From Ophiostoma sp. CBS 140.51 (lineage: Eukaryota > Ascomycota > Sordariomycetes > Ophiostomatales > Ophiostomataceae), in NCBI GenBank assembly GCA_029298735.1, contig JANSLP010000016.1, positions 1 through 64,000 on the forward strand: a stretch of 64,000 nt of DNA, in the 5' to 3' direction. Under the pieces are notes generated by a model. It saw only the letters and a list, made by a program, of their open reading frames with translations, was not told the origin of the DNA and did not search any database. Positions within the stretch are counted from its first letter, which is position 1, and every line of letters starts with the position of its first letter. A program made the position numbers and the translations under genes. Positions 1 through 11,645 of the stretch are shown here, piece after piece.

Positions 1-264
1 ATATTAGAAAAGAGAAAAAAAGAAAAAGCAAAAGAGAAAAGACCGATGCTCGACGGAACAAAAACAGAAATAGCAAAATGAAAAGTCATCGTAGACCACT
101 TCAATAAATCTTAAACACAGTCTTAAAAAAGTAAAAAATAGATTCAAAGAGGTAGATAAAGAAGTAAAAAGAAAACAATTAAAGAAGACGTAAAAAAGAT
201 ACAAGAAAAGGGTACTCAAAAAATCAGACGCAAGACTTTAGAACAAACAAGAGTCTCACACTGT
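1..264. other. A-rich 3' flank of the wall-protein gene
   Basis: This is very adenine-rich, purine-biased sequence on the plus strand beyond the stop codon of the minus-strand wall-protein gene. It is presumably that gene's 3' UTR and terminator region. The short open frames here have low-complexity translations (Phe/Leu-rich on the minus strand), so I call no gene. Confidence 0.5.
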
Positions 265-421
265 TTACAAAAGAAGGACGGCTGCAACCAGCGCCGGGAT
301 AAGCGCAAACATCGCCGACGACACAACGCGGCCGGCGGCGGCCGTGACAACAGTGGCGGGACCGCTCGACGTGGTCGTCGAACCGGAGCCACCGCTGTTG
401 GAACCGCTGCCGGAACCGGAG

Positions 422-458
<37 letters not shown>

Positions 459-3400
459 CACTACCGGAGCTACTACTGGAGCCACTACCGGAGCCACTAC
501 CGGAGCCACTACCGGAGCCACTACCGGATCCACTACCGGAGCCACTGCCCGAGCCACTACCAGAACCGGAACCGCTACCGCTACCACTGCCACTGCCACT
601 GCCACTGCCAGATCCGGAACCGGAACCAGAGCTGCCACCGTGGCTACCACCGGAGCCACCACTACCACCCGAGCCACCAGAGCCACCACTACCACCCGAA
701 CCGCCAGAGCCACCGCTGCCACCAGAGCCACCGCTGCCACCAGAGCCGCCACTGCCACCAGAACCGCCGCTACCGCCGCGACCACCACCACTAGAGCCAC
801 CCGCGGGGATGGTCGTAGTGACGGGGCAGACCGTCGTAGTGTACGAGATGGTCTGTGTGGTAGTGTGGCCGAGCGTGCAGTGGCCACCGTTGTGCGGGCA
901 TGAGGTGGCAACGTAGCACGTCGTCGTGTAGACGGTAGACGTGGACAAAAAAGTGGTAATGACATCAGTGGAGCAAGGAGTAGTGATGGTGGTGGTGACC
1001 GTCGACAGCGTGGTGCTGCCGCTGGGGCCAGTGGTTTGGGAAGGACCAGTCGGGCCAGTAGGACCCGTGGGACCCGTGGGACCAGTAGGACCAGTTGGGC
1101 CGGTAGAAGGACCCGTGGGACCCGTAGATGGACCGGTAGGACCAGTCGAGGGACCCGTTGAAGGACCAGTGGAAGGACCAGTGGAAGGACCAGTTGGGCT
1201 TGAAGACGGGCCGGTAGAAGGACCAGTAGGGCTAGACGAGGGACGGGTCGAGGACGGACCGGTCGACGAACCAGTTGAGCAGGTACTACAGGGCGTGGAG
1301 CTCGGCGACGAGTGCACCGAAGAGCTGCCCGAAGTGCTGACAGAGCATGTCGGGCACGGCGGCGTAGAGCTGGGGGTGCTGTTGCTGTTGGACGGCGAGC
1401 TGGGTGTGCTGTTGGGAGTCGAGCTAGGAGTCGAGCTGATAGGTGAGCTAGGCGAGGAGCTAAGAACGCTGCTCGGGGTGCTCGAGTGAGTGCTGCTGGG
1501 CGTCGAGTTGGGCGTCGAGCTGGAAACACTGCTGAGCGAGGAGCTGGGAGTGCTCGAAGGAGTGCTCGATGGGACACTAGACGGCACGCTCGACGGAGAG
1601 CTGGACGGCACACTCGAAGGCGAGCTCGACGGAGAGCTCACAGCTGAAGAGCTGCTGACAACAAACGACGATGACTCAGTGCAAGGTGTGCTGCTCGGGG
1701 TAGAGCTAGGGGAGCTGCTGCTGGGAACGCTGTTGCTGGGCGTCGAGCTAGGCACTGAGCTCGGAGAGGAGCTGGGGTAAGAGCTGACAGACGAGCTAGG
1801 AGTGCTGCTCGGGACGCTGCTAGGGCTGCTGGGGCTGCTGCTAGGAACAGAGCTGGGAGACGAGCTCGGAGAGCTGCTGGGAGTGCTGCTGACCGACGAG
1901 CTGACAGACGACGACGAACCAGACGGCGTGGAGCTTGGGGGAACAGAGCTACCAGACGAGCTGACCGAGGGAGTCGAGCTAGGCGGCACTGAACTGCCCG
2001 AAGAGCTGACTGATGACGAGATGTCGCTGCTGCACGGCGTTGACGAGGAGCTACCTGACGACACGACCGACGAAGAGCCAGAGGGTGTTGAGCTAGGCGG
2101 GACGGAGCTGCCAGATGAAGCAACCGACGACGAGCTACCGGAAGGAGTGGAGCTAGGAGGCACGGAGCTGCCCGAAGAGACAACCGATGAGGATGAGCCA
2201 GACGGCGTCGAGCTCGGTGGAACAGAGCTACCCGAGGAGCTGGCCGAGGAGCTCGGGGTCGAGCTAGGCGGAACGGACGAGCTGCCAGATGAAACGAGCG
2301 ACGAAGAGCTGCCAGAAGGTGTCGAGCTGGGCGGCACGGAAGAGCTACCTGAAGAGCTCACAGACGACGAAATGTCGCTGCTGCAGGGCTCAGAGGATGA
2401 GCTAGCCGAAGAGCTGGCAGACGAGCTGACCGAAGGAGTCGAGCTCGGGGGCACAGAGGAGCTGCCAGACGAAGCAGAAGAAGCAGACGACGACACGGAC
2501 GACAAGGACGACACGGAGCTAGCAGACGACGAAATGGACGAGGCCGATGACGATCTAGACGAAGCAGACGAGCTGGCTGACGAGCTCGGGGTGGAGCTAG
2601 GAGGCACAGAGCTGCCAGATGAAGCAGATGAGCTAACCGACGACGACGAGCCAGAAGGAGTTGAGCTGGGAGGAACAGACGAGCTGCCCGAGACCGAGGA
2701 CGAAATGTCGCTGCTGCACGGCTCCGAAGAGGAGCTGGCTGTGGAGCTCACGCTGGCCGAAGACGAGACCGATAAGATCGACGAGGCCGAACTGCTGGCA
2801 GACGACGAGCCGGAGGAAGCCGACGACGAAGCGGACGAGCTACCAGAGCTGGCAGAGGCAGACGAGCTGACAGATGAAGACGAGCCAGATGGGGTCGAGC
2901 TAGGAGGCACCGACGAGCTAGCAGAAGAGCTGATAGAGGACGAGATATCGCTGCTACAAGGCTCAGAAGAAGAGCTGGCAGAAGCAGAGGAGCTCACGCT
3001 GACAGAGGACGAAGCCGACGAAGAAGCCGAGATCGAGCTGCTAGCGGACGAACTGCCCGAAGAGCTGGCCGAGACCGAGGAGCTAGCAGAAGAAGCCGAC
3101 GAAGAGCCAGAGGATGTCGACGACGAAACAGAAGAGGCCGACGAGCTAGCAGAGGACGACGGAGTTGAGCTGACCGAGTTCGAAGGAGTAGAGCTAGCCG
3201 AAGATGAGGGAGCAGAGCTGACCGACTTCGAAGGCGTGGAGCTGATAGAGCTGACAGACGAAGGCGTAGAGCTCGGGGGCACAGACGAGCTGCCGCTAAT
3301 CGAGGATGAGATATCGCTGCTACAGGGCTCCTCAGAAGAAGAGCTAGCAGATGCAGAAGAGCTCTGGCTGACGGACGAAACCGACGAGACAGAAGAGCCA

Positions 3401-5575
3401 GACGAAATGGACGAAGCAGAGCTGCTCACAGAGCTGGCAGACGAGCTGGCAGAGCTGACGGAGCTAGCAGAGCTAGCCGAAGACGAGCCCGAAGAGGCGG
3501 ACGAGCTGGCAGATGAAGCAGACGAAGAAGGCGTCGAACTAACCGAGTTCGAGGGTGTAGAGCTGACAGACGACGAGGGCGTCGAGCTGGCCGAATGCGA
3601 GGAAGAAGGAGACGCGCTGGCTGAAGATGAAGGAGTCGAGCTCGGCGGGACGGACGAGCTGCTGTCGCTAATCGAAGAGGAAATGTCGCTGCTGCAAGGC
3701 TCCTCGGAGGAAGAGCTGGCCGACGAAACGGACGAACCCGATGAAACGGCCGAAATCGAGCTGCTGACCGAGCTGGCAGACGAAGACGGGGTCGAGCTCG
3801 CAGACGGCGAAGATGACGGGGACGACGACGGAGACGAAGAAGGAGACGAAGAAGGAGACGAAGAAGGAGACGAAGAAGGAGACGAAGAAGGAGACGAGCT
3901 GGAGCTGCTGCTGGGCGACGACACCGAAGGCGAAGACGAGGGCGAAGATGACGGAGAGCTCGAAGCGGACGACGAAGGAGTGCTCGATGGGAGAGACGAG
4001 CTCGGGCTGGGCGACGGCGACGAAGAAGGCGTGGAGCTCACACTGGGCGACACCGAAGGGCTGCTGCTGGGCGAGCTGCTGGGAGAGCTGCTAGGCGAAG
4101 ACAAAGGCGACGAGCTGGGCGACGAGTTGGAGCTCAAAGATTCAGACGAAGAGATATCGCTGCTGCAAGGCTCCTCAGAGCTGCTTGACTCGGAGGCGGA
4201 AGACGAAACTGACGAGACCGACGAAAACGAAGAGACGCTCGAGGCCGAGGACGAAGGAGTGCTGGAAGGCAGAGACGAGCTCGGGCTCGGCGACGGCGAA
4301 GACGAAGGAGACGAGCTGTGCGAGCTGCTAGGCGACGAGCTGGGCGAAGAGCTCGGCGAGCTGCTGGGAGACGAGATCGGTGACGAAGAAGGCGAAGAGC
4401 TCGGGCTCGAGATATCCGAAGAAATGTCGCTGCTGCACGGCTCTTCACTGCTGCTGGACTCGGAAGCAGATGAAGAGACGGAGGAAATCGAAGAAATCGA
4501 AGAAGCGCTTGATGAGGGCGTGCTCGACGGGAGGGAAGAGCTTGGGCTCGGCGAGGGTGACGAAGAAGGCGACGAGCTGGGCGAGCTACTAGGTGAGCTG
4601 CTAGGCGAGCTGCTAGGTGAGCTGCTAGGTGAGCTGCTAGGTGAGCTGCTAGGTGAGCTGCTAGGTGATGAGCTCGGCGAGGAGCTAGGCGAGGAACTCG
4701 GCGAAGAGCTGGGTGACGAGCTGGGAGAGCTACTTGGCGAGCTGCTGGGCAGCGACGAGCTCGGGCTCGAAATATCAGACGAGATGTCACTGCTGCAGGG
4801 CTCCTCGCTGCTCGACTCCGAGGAAGACGAGGAAGTAGACGATACGCTCGAGGAAGGCGTAGAAGAAACGCTCGACGAAGGCGTCGACGAAGCCGAAGAC
4901 GAGGGCGTGCTCGAGGGCAGAGACGAACTCGGGCTCGGCGAAGGAGACGACGAAAGAGACGACGAAGGAGACGAGCTGGGCGAGCTACTAGGTGAGCTGC
5001 TAGGTGACGAGCTCGGCGAGGAGCTCGGCGAAGAGCTGGGCGACGAGCTGGGAGAGTTGCTTGGCGAGCTGCTGGGCAGAGAAGAGCTTGGGCTCGAAAT
5101 ATCCGACGAGATGTCGCTGCTGCAAGGCTCTTCTGAGGAGCTGCTGGCACTGCTCTCGCTGGCACTGGCACTAACACTGCTGGAAACGCTGCTTGCGCTG
5201 CTGCTCACACTGCTGCTGGTCGAGCTCATCAACGACGACGACGATTCGCTACTGCAGGGCTCCTCGTCGGCCAAGATGCAGTTACACGCGGCAGTCATGG
5301 AGGCAACATCAGCAGAACAGCTGCCCGTCCAGTCAGTGGGCAGGTCGCAAGACTCCTTGGTGGGCGGCTGCAAGAAGACGTCACACCACTCCCAAGGATC
5401 GGGGTTGTTCTTGATGTCCATCATGGCCTGGACGCACGCAGTGTCTTCCTGTAAGGTGTCAGTGGGTGGTCATCAAAAGAAAGTCATCTCAAAAAATACG
5501 TACGCAGTTTGCAACAGCAACAGCTTGAGCGCTGACCGCGAGGGCGGCGACGGCCACGGCGGTGGAGAACCACAT
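265..5575 (-). CDS. Giant Ser/Pro-rich GPI-anchored cell-wall protein (adhesin-like), two exons
   Basis: I predict a 1751-aa secreted, wall-anchored mannoprotein. Exon 1 (5575-5504) encodes 24 residues starting MWFSTAVAVAAL, a signal peptide. A 55-nt intron (5503-5449, GTACGT...CAG, CTGAC branch site) joins it in frame to exon 2 (5448-265). The mature N-terminus has eight cysteines in about 70 residues but does not match the CFEM spacing I know. More than 1200 residues of Ser/Pro, Ser/Ala and Ser/Val repeats follow, divided by recurring PCSSDISS headers. Then come Thr-Gly-Pro repeats, a short Cys/Thr segment ending TTVCPVT, Gly-Gly-Ser repeats, Gly-Ser repeats, and a hydrophobic GPI-type tail (ALIPALVAAVLLL). 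The Ser/Thr regions should be heavily O-mannosylated. Adhesion is inferred from architecture only, since no ligand-binding fold is recognisable. The repeat-rich DNA may vary in length between strains. Confidence 0.85.
423..464 (-). repeat. GCCAGA hexanucleotide array coding Gly-Ser
   Basis: About seven tandem GCCAGA units (plus strand) encode part of the Gly-Ser stretch near the C-terminus of the wall protein. Less regular 6- and 9-nt units coding Gly-Ser and Gly-Gly-Ser continue to about 790. Confidence 0.8.
1036..1256 (-). repeat. 9-nt-based repeats coding Thr-Gly-Pro / Ser-Thr-Gly-Pro
   Basis: Repeats of the type GGACCAGTA / GGACCCGTG on the plus strand encode a collagen-like run of TGP and STGP units in the wall protein. 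The run lies between the Ser/Pro region and the Cys/Thr segment. Confidence 0.8.
3830..3895 (-). repeat. 12-nt tandem repeat (GGAGACGAAGAA), about 5.5 copies
   Basis: Five identical 12-nt units plus half a unit in direct tandem encode Ser-Pro-Ser-Ser repeats of the wall protein. The perfect identity suggests recent expansion. Confidence 0.9.
4583..4666 (-). repeat. 12-nt tandem repeat (GAGCTGCTAGGT), 7 copies
   Basis: There are seven consecutive 12-nt units; the first two carry single changes and the last five are identical. They encode Ser/Pro tetrapeptides of the wall protein. The unit differs in sequence from the 3830-3895 array although the peptide is the same, so the two arrays expanded independently. 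Confidence 0.9.
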
Positions 5576-6587
5576 GGTGACAATGTGGCCGGGGTTGACA
5601 AAAGACTCTATTCAATGTCGAAGAGTATTGGAACTGTTGTACAATAAAAAAATGAATGAAAAAAATTGTTGAGCTCTCGCTTGTTCACGATACCTGGGCT
5701 CGTTTCGATGTGGCGGGAAATTTGGCAGGGCCCCTTCAGCAAAACGAGTGGATGCTTGGAGGAAGGAGAGCTAGCGAGAGGTTGCTGGACTCGAAGGGGA
5801 GAAAGGGGAGGAAAGGAAGGAAGGAAAGACAAAAAGAGGGAAAAGAAAAACAGAGCAAAAGGGAAAAATGGAAAAGGGAAGGGGAAAAGACAAAAGAGCC
5901 TCAAGGTGGATGGGGATGATTGCAAGGACATCAAAATGTCAAGAGCATCCTTGGTCGGGCCAAGCAAGAGAAAACACATAAAACTTCAATAGCTTCAAAC
6001 GCCATTGCAGAAAGGATGTTGTCCACCCCCGTTTCCTATTGCAGCAGTGTCCAGAAGGTTGTTCGGATGTGCCAGCCTTTGCTCTTTGATATAAGGAAGC
6101 TATTCCTCGATGGCGTGTTGTCACTTGTCCGAAAAGGGAAATCTTAGGGGAAAGACTGTGTGTGAATGGGCTATGTTGGTCCTTGACGTCCAAGGTACAC
6201 CGAGAATGTCTATACCGTACACTGAATAAGTCCCACCCCTGAGCGAAGCAGTGAAAGGAAAACAAGCGCAACGGAGCAGGAGGGTGTTCCGAAAACAGTA
6301 GTTTGACGCCACCAAAACCGTTGTACACATATTGAAGTTTTTTCTTCTTCCTACTTCGTACTCTTTTGTGTCGACATCCTTTTCCAGCCTGGTGTTGGCC
6401 CTTGGACCAAGAAAAACACCAGCCCATAGGCCAAATGACCATAAAGTCAATATCTTGGTGCACTTGCGGCAACGCCATGCTTTTCGTTTTTAGAAAGGCG
6501 TGCCCAAGAATATTGGTAGTCGTGGGCAGGTTTGTGTGGAAGGAAGTGGGATGTTCAGGGGCGTCATGTTGATTTTCTTTGTTCTTT

Positions 6588-6599
6588 GGGGGGGGGGGG
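6588..6599. repeat. Poly-G run of 12
   Basis: Twelve consecutive G on the plus strand are followed by T. This is a simple homopolymer in gene-free sequence with no other function visible. Confidence 0.95.
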
Positions 6600-8407
6600 T
6601 GTTAGAGAAGCTGTAGTCTGAAAAAAACCGTTTCGACTATCGTTGCCTCTAGATCATTCAAGGTAGACAGTAAATACACAGTGGTGTAAATACGAGGAAC
6701 CTCTTTTATTCGAGTATCGTTGTTTTTCCTCTTCCCAGAAGTGTGGCTCAAGTGGAACAAACAAGGGCCTTCACTTGGGCAATACCGAAGAAAGGCTCCA
6801 CCACCATGCATACATTGCACCGTGCTTGCTTAAGCTTAACGGTCTTTGCAGGGTGCCTTCTGTGGGCAAGAGAAGGGTTTGCGTGGGGAGAGACAAAAAT
6901 ACACACTGACACTGAGACAAAAAGACGGGCAGGGCAGAGATGACACCCCTTCAGCAACCGAGACAAACTCTCCCTTCAACAAGCCAACACCGGTCAAGGC
7001 ACAACGAGATGATAGACAGGGGTCCTTTCCTGCCACATGAGTGGATATTCTCGGCCAACAGACGGAACGAAGAGATGGCCAGGCGAGGTGAAAGAACAGA
7101 CGGCAGCAGAAAGGCTGAAAAGGGAAGTACCTGAAGGACTCACAGGGAAAAACCAGTCCCTGTTGGGAGCACTGGCCGCCAGATGTGCCTGGCAATACGA
7201 GACATAGCGGGCTCGATTTCTTTGTCTGGCAATCGAGGCTATCGTCGATAAAAAAAGAAGAATGATGAAAACATGCATCTTCAGGTTTTTCTGGCGGAGG
7301 AAGCTGGGAAACTAGATGGATAGAATGGCAATAGTCTCTGGCGAGCCAGACTGTTGGTAGCAATAGCCTGCTGAGCGGATCTTCGGAGGCATTAGAGCTG
7401 TGGGACGAACGGTTGAGAAGGCTGTGGAGGAGAGGGAGAGTTGAGTGTCTCGAGTATGAGGTCAAGGAGAGAGAGAAGAAGGGAAAAGGAGGAAAAGGGG
7501 CGAAACGAGACGGATACAAGGCACCAGCCCCATACTACACGTGGTGTTGGCGATAAAAAAAGGCAAGCGCGGGTGGGCCAACAACGGGAAAGAACCACTC
7601 CCTCCGGTCCAGAACGAACGCATCTGGACGTCGACCTTAGACTGGCAAGCGCGACCAAGCGAACAAGCGCCCACTAAGTAGTGACGGGAGCGCCGGCAAG
7701 GGCAGTCACGTTTTTTTGCAGGGCAGCGTGAAAAATCGAGAGGGCTATTGAGAAGGCGCGAGTTGACGTCTTTGTTGCAGTGGGGGAAGGCGGAGGGCGG
7801 TGGAGGAAGGAACGGCGTCGCTCGAGTCCCAAATAGGGGGGAATGGGAAAGAATATCGTGAAAGAGAGAAGGAAAGAGCGTTTTCGCATTTGTGTAATAT
7901 GAACGCAGACAGTAAAGGTCCAAAAGACCATGTACGGAAACAGGCAAGAGCGAATGGCTGTGCTCCAAAGGCTCCCTATTCTTTCATTATTCTCTGCTTC
8001 TGCAAACATGGTCAGGCACGGAATCTGGTCCAAAAAAATGGGCAATAGCAAAAGTGAATAATAGCCATGGAATAAACCAAGTTTCTTTGATCTCTACTCG
8101 CTGGCGCCGTTGACCTTTTTTTTTTCTCCGTCATTTTTCGCCGTTGTGCCCTGAATGATTGCTGAAGTCAAACCCAGTTCGTATTAGTGACAGTTTCCTC
8201 TTTCGGCGAATGCGTGGTGTTAGAAGAAAAGTGACGTTGTTTCCTCGCCTGTATCCCGAGAATCTGTTTACGGTGGGGTCTGCCTCGTCAAAAGCGGCAA
8301 TGTGATTGGCCCATCTATGTCCTGTACCTTGCTAAACACTGCTAGAGCACTTTTAGGGCTACTTAGGCAGCTTTCGGACTCTTTTTTTTAGGGGCTCTCG
8401 GGGCACT

Positions 8408-8441
8408 TCTAGGCCTTTCGGCGCGCTACGCAGCGCCTAGA
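8408..8441. repeat. Inverted repeat TCTAGGC...GCCTAGA
   Basis: A perfect 7-bp inverted repeat encloses 20 GC-rich bases that contain a second nested GGCGC/GCGCC pairing, so a stable hairpin can form in either strand. No gene is adjacent. The function is unknown, and it may be a relic of a mobile element. Confidence 0.6.
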
Positions 8442-11400
8442 CGCCCAAGTCTTCCAGCGAGTCTGGCCTTCTGGTGCCCTGACCTGGGCCCTTCTGGCGG
8501 CCTTCTTCGCTCAGCACTGTTTCAGGAAGCAATATTGCACACTACGGAGCCCTAGTGCGCCTCAAAACGGTCATTCTCTTGGCACTAATGGAAGAAGAAG
8601 CAATAAAAAGAGGGAAAAGACCACCAAAAGACCACCAAAGTCGAGGCGAAAAGACCAACGGCCACCAATAACTCCAAAACCAATGGCAAAAAAGGCCCAC
8701 CAAGAAAACACGGACGAAAACAGCTGTTCTAGCCGTTATGAAAAATACGCGATCGATTCGATCAGTCGGAAAAGTCGACAAGATCTGGGTCAGAATGCGA
8801 AATGGGGAGAAAAGCAAAGAAAAAAATGACCAAAAAGTGAGACAAGTCGACCGTTGAGACGTTGAGGAAAAAACTAGAAGAACCACAACCCCGGTGGAAT
8901 GAGACGGTATGTAAATGAGAAAAAGTCTGAATAAAACGGATGATGGATTTTTTACGTTGATTTGATTTTTACATTGCTTTGATTTCGCTCATGTTCATAC
9001 TCACATTTTCACCATTTTCAGTGTCTCGAGTGATTCTCTCTCTTACAGGGCTGTTAGCACTTTAGATCTAGCAATTGTTCCTTGTTGGTGCTGTTTTAGG
9101 GAAAGACAGAAGCGGCAAGGCCACTCCGTAAATACAGAAGAAAAAGCAATATGGACGTAAAAACTTTCTTCTTCCTAACCAGACGGACCTTTTCGCTGTC
9201 GTCTTTTTCTTTGTACGTACCTACGCCGGGCTTCCGCGACAGGTCTGCCTACGTTTTCCTATCTTTTCTTCGCTCTCAATCACGCAAGCTATCTGCTGTA
9301 GCCCTACGAAAGAAAATCACGGATTTGAAAAATACCGGATGCAGAAAGAGGTGAATCGTCAGGATGCCATTTTTTTTCTTTGAAAACGGCCCCCAACGAT
9401 CACGAAATTCAAAAACATCCCCTGGCCCCTGTTCGTGCGGAGGAAAGCCCACTGTCCCCCACCGGCATTCGTATGTACAATGACGGAGCACACATTTTAC
9501 AGCCGGTGAGCAAGTATCGATACGAGATCGGAAGTGGGGGATAACCTCTTCAGATTTATTGATTTTTTACGCCGTAGAACATGGAGTATTGCCCACCATG
9601 TTGTCGGCAGCACTTCCAGGCTCTGTCAGCAAGTGCATGTTGGCGAGGCACTATTGACTTGAGCTGAACAGCCAACAGATATGAGAGGAACATGGCGGTA
9701 TGATATGATAGGTAGTGGCCTCCTCTGAAGACATCGGTTGGAGCTTTTCTTAAAAATTACCAGTACCGTCGTCTTCACGTATTTGTGCTCGTATTTGAAT
9801 GTCAAACGTACAATCATGTGCGCCAAGTTTAAAATGTCCGAGCAGCCTTTTTCAATAGTGCAAGCAACGTCCTTTTGTACAAAGCATCCCGTCTATAAAA
9901 AGCCTCAAAAATCAAGGATCAAGGTTGTGCGCTCTTCCTCTGTAAGAATATTATGAAGAACGAGTTAAGCGATGCCCTGAATTCCGCGTTCCTTTGCACA
10001 AAAATATTGTGCCAGGACAATATATGCTCATCGTAACTCAGCTAGCATGGCCACAACAGCCAGCAATTATTCCAGTTGTTGTCTAATATTGCTCTGTATT
10101 GTCACTGTTGTCTGCCGTTTTCTTTTTCTACTTTGCCTCTCGGTGGCTGCCCTGTCTATCGAATTCACTAGAGCGTAACGGAGTTTGTGGAGGTGGCCTG
10201 TGCGCTGGCGATGCAGGCGTTTACAGGCAACAAGCGCACCCGCCACAATGGTTACAACGATCGTGGGGCTTTCTGTGCACTGATGTTGAACCGTTCACAG
10301 GCGAGAACTTAAAATCTGAACGAGAACAGCTGGGGCAACAGAATGAACCGGGGTGAAGGAGCCTCATCCGAGCATTTTGATTTGATACTTACGGCTTCAA
10401 TGTCCTTTTAAGGATAATGCTGTGTGCGACTGTCAAACTGTCTTGAACCTCCTTTCCCTTCTTTCCGTGTCTCACTCGCCAGTTTGAGTATCTGGGTTCC
10501 GTCGGTTATTTCTCCTTGTTGTATACAGCTACGGCCCCCAAAATCCTTCATGTGTGGCCTACAGGGCTGTAATTTATAAGGTGCAGAGAGGCGTGTAGAA
10601 AAAAGAAGGGTGAGAAAGGTAGACCAGAGTCCAGACCGCCAAGTTTCGGGCTTGGTATTTAAGTATGCCGTACTCTGTATGGTCTCTCCTTGGCTTTTCT
10701 TGTGCATCCTCTCCTGTCGAAATCCTTATTTTGGCACCAAATCTCTTGTCGAAGTTGAAAAATGGTAAAAGTATGCAGCCCATATATCGCCAGCTCAGCC
10801 TCATGCAGCTACAAGTGAAGCTTCCCTCAAAGAGGAATCATCAGTGCTTGGCCTATCTGTACGTGCAATCACGATGTTGAAAAAGCAGGAAGGTAGAAAG
10901 CAGTCAAAGCTCACTTAGCAGGAAGAGCTCGAGCATAAGCAGTCCAAAAGAGTCTGGTGTCGACAGAGCCAAGCTCCCAAATTGGAAAACGACAAAAGAT
11001 CAGCATCAGTCATTCTTGAAGAGGGTATCTTGGTGACAAGCAAAAAATACTTGCAGGGGACGATGGGCAAGCTTCAAGCCTCAAGGAGGCTCTGCCAAGG
11101 GCGCTCGCCGATACCACACGCGGACCACTTGCACAATCGAACGCCTCCCTCCTCGTTTGACGCCTCAATAACACTTCAATGCCATCGCTCGTCAATGGCC
11201 GGACGCCGGATTCAACGCTTTCGAACGCCTCGCTCACCAGCCTCACCTTGGCCATAGTAGGCGTAAAGAGAAAAACTCGTGAGAAAAGTAAAGAAGAGAA
11301 CAAAAGAAAGTCAATAGTTCATACCCAAGACGAGGCTATTGCCAACGCTTGTCCACGTTCGTGATGTACACTGTGCGAGTAGAAGTCGAGTATGGACTGG

Positions 11401-11569
11401 ATACGAGGGACAACAGACAACAGTCCTTTGATGCAGACAGCAACCACACCAATAAATATGACTGGTACAACACCCACCTTCCCACACCCTCTTCCTCGAT
11501 TGCTTGACTATCTCCAGGACAGGGGTAGGTTATCTTGTCCACCTCTGTCGTACTACTCCATATTTAGGG

Positions 11570-11645
11570 CAGGATGGGGCTGGAGTGGATTTGAACCTCA
11601 TCGTCTCCGGAGCTTTCAGAGCGAGCTCAGATGCGGCTCATGAAC
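11570..11645 (-). other. tRNA-like fragment (B-box-like motif only)
   Basis: Read on the minus strand, GGTTCAAATCC at about 11588-11598 matches the Pol III B-box/T-loop pattern. It is followed by CACTCCAGCCCC, which resembles an acceptor 3' strand. I could not find a matching 5' acceptor strand or a convincing cloverleaf: the T stem has mismatches at two of five positions. This is at best a degenerate or tRNA-derived fragment and may be coincidence. Confidence 0.2.

Noticed and set aside
216..1613. 465-codon minus-strand frame rich in Arg, Ala, Leu, Val
   Set aside because: It is an out-of-frame shadow of the wall-protein repeats on the same strand; the composition is a direct product of the repeat DNA.
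4134..5177. 347-codon minus-strand Arg/Ala/Leu-rich frame
   Set aside because: It is another frame of the wall-protein repeats and lacks any domain.
10375..10395. GATACTTACGGC resembling the 5' end of U1 snRNA
   Set aside because: It matches only eight bases of ATACTTACCTG, and no Sm site or U1-like stem-loops follow.
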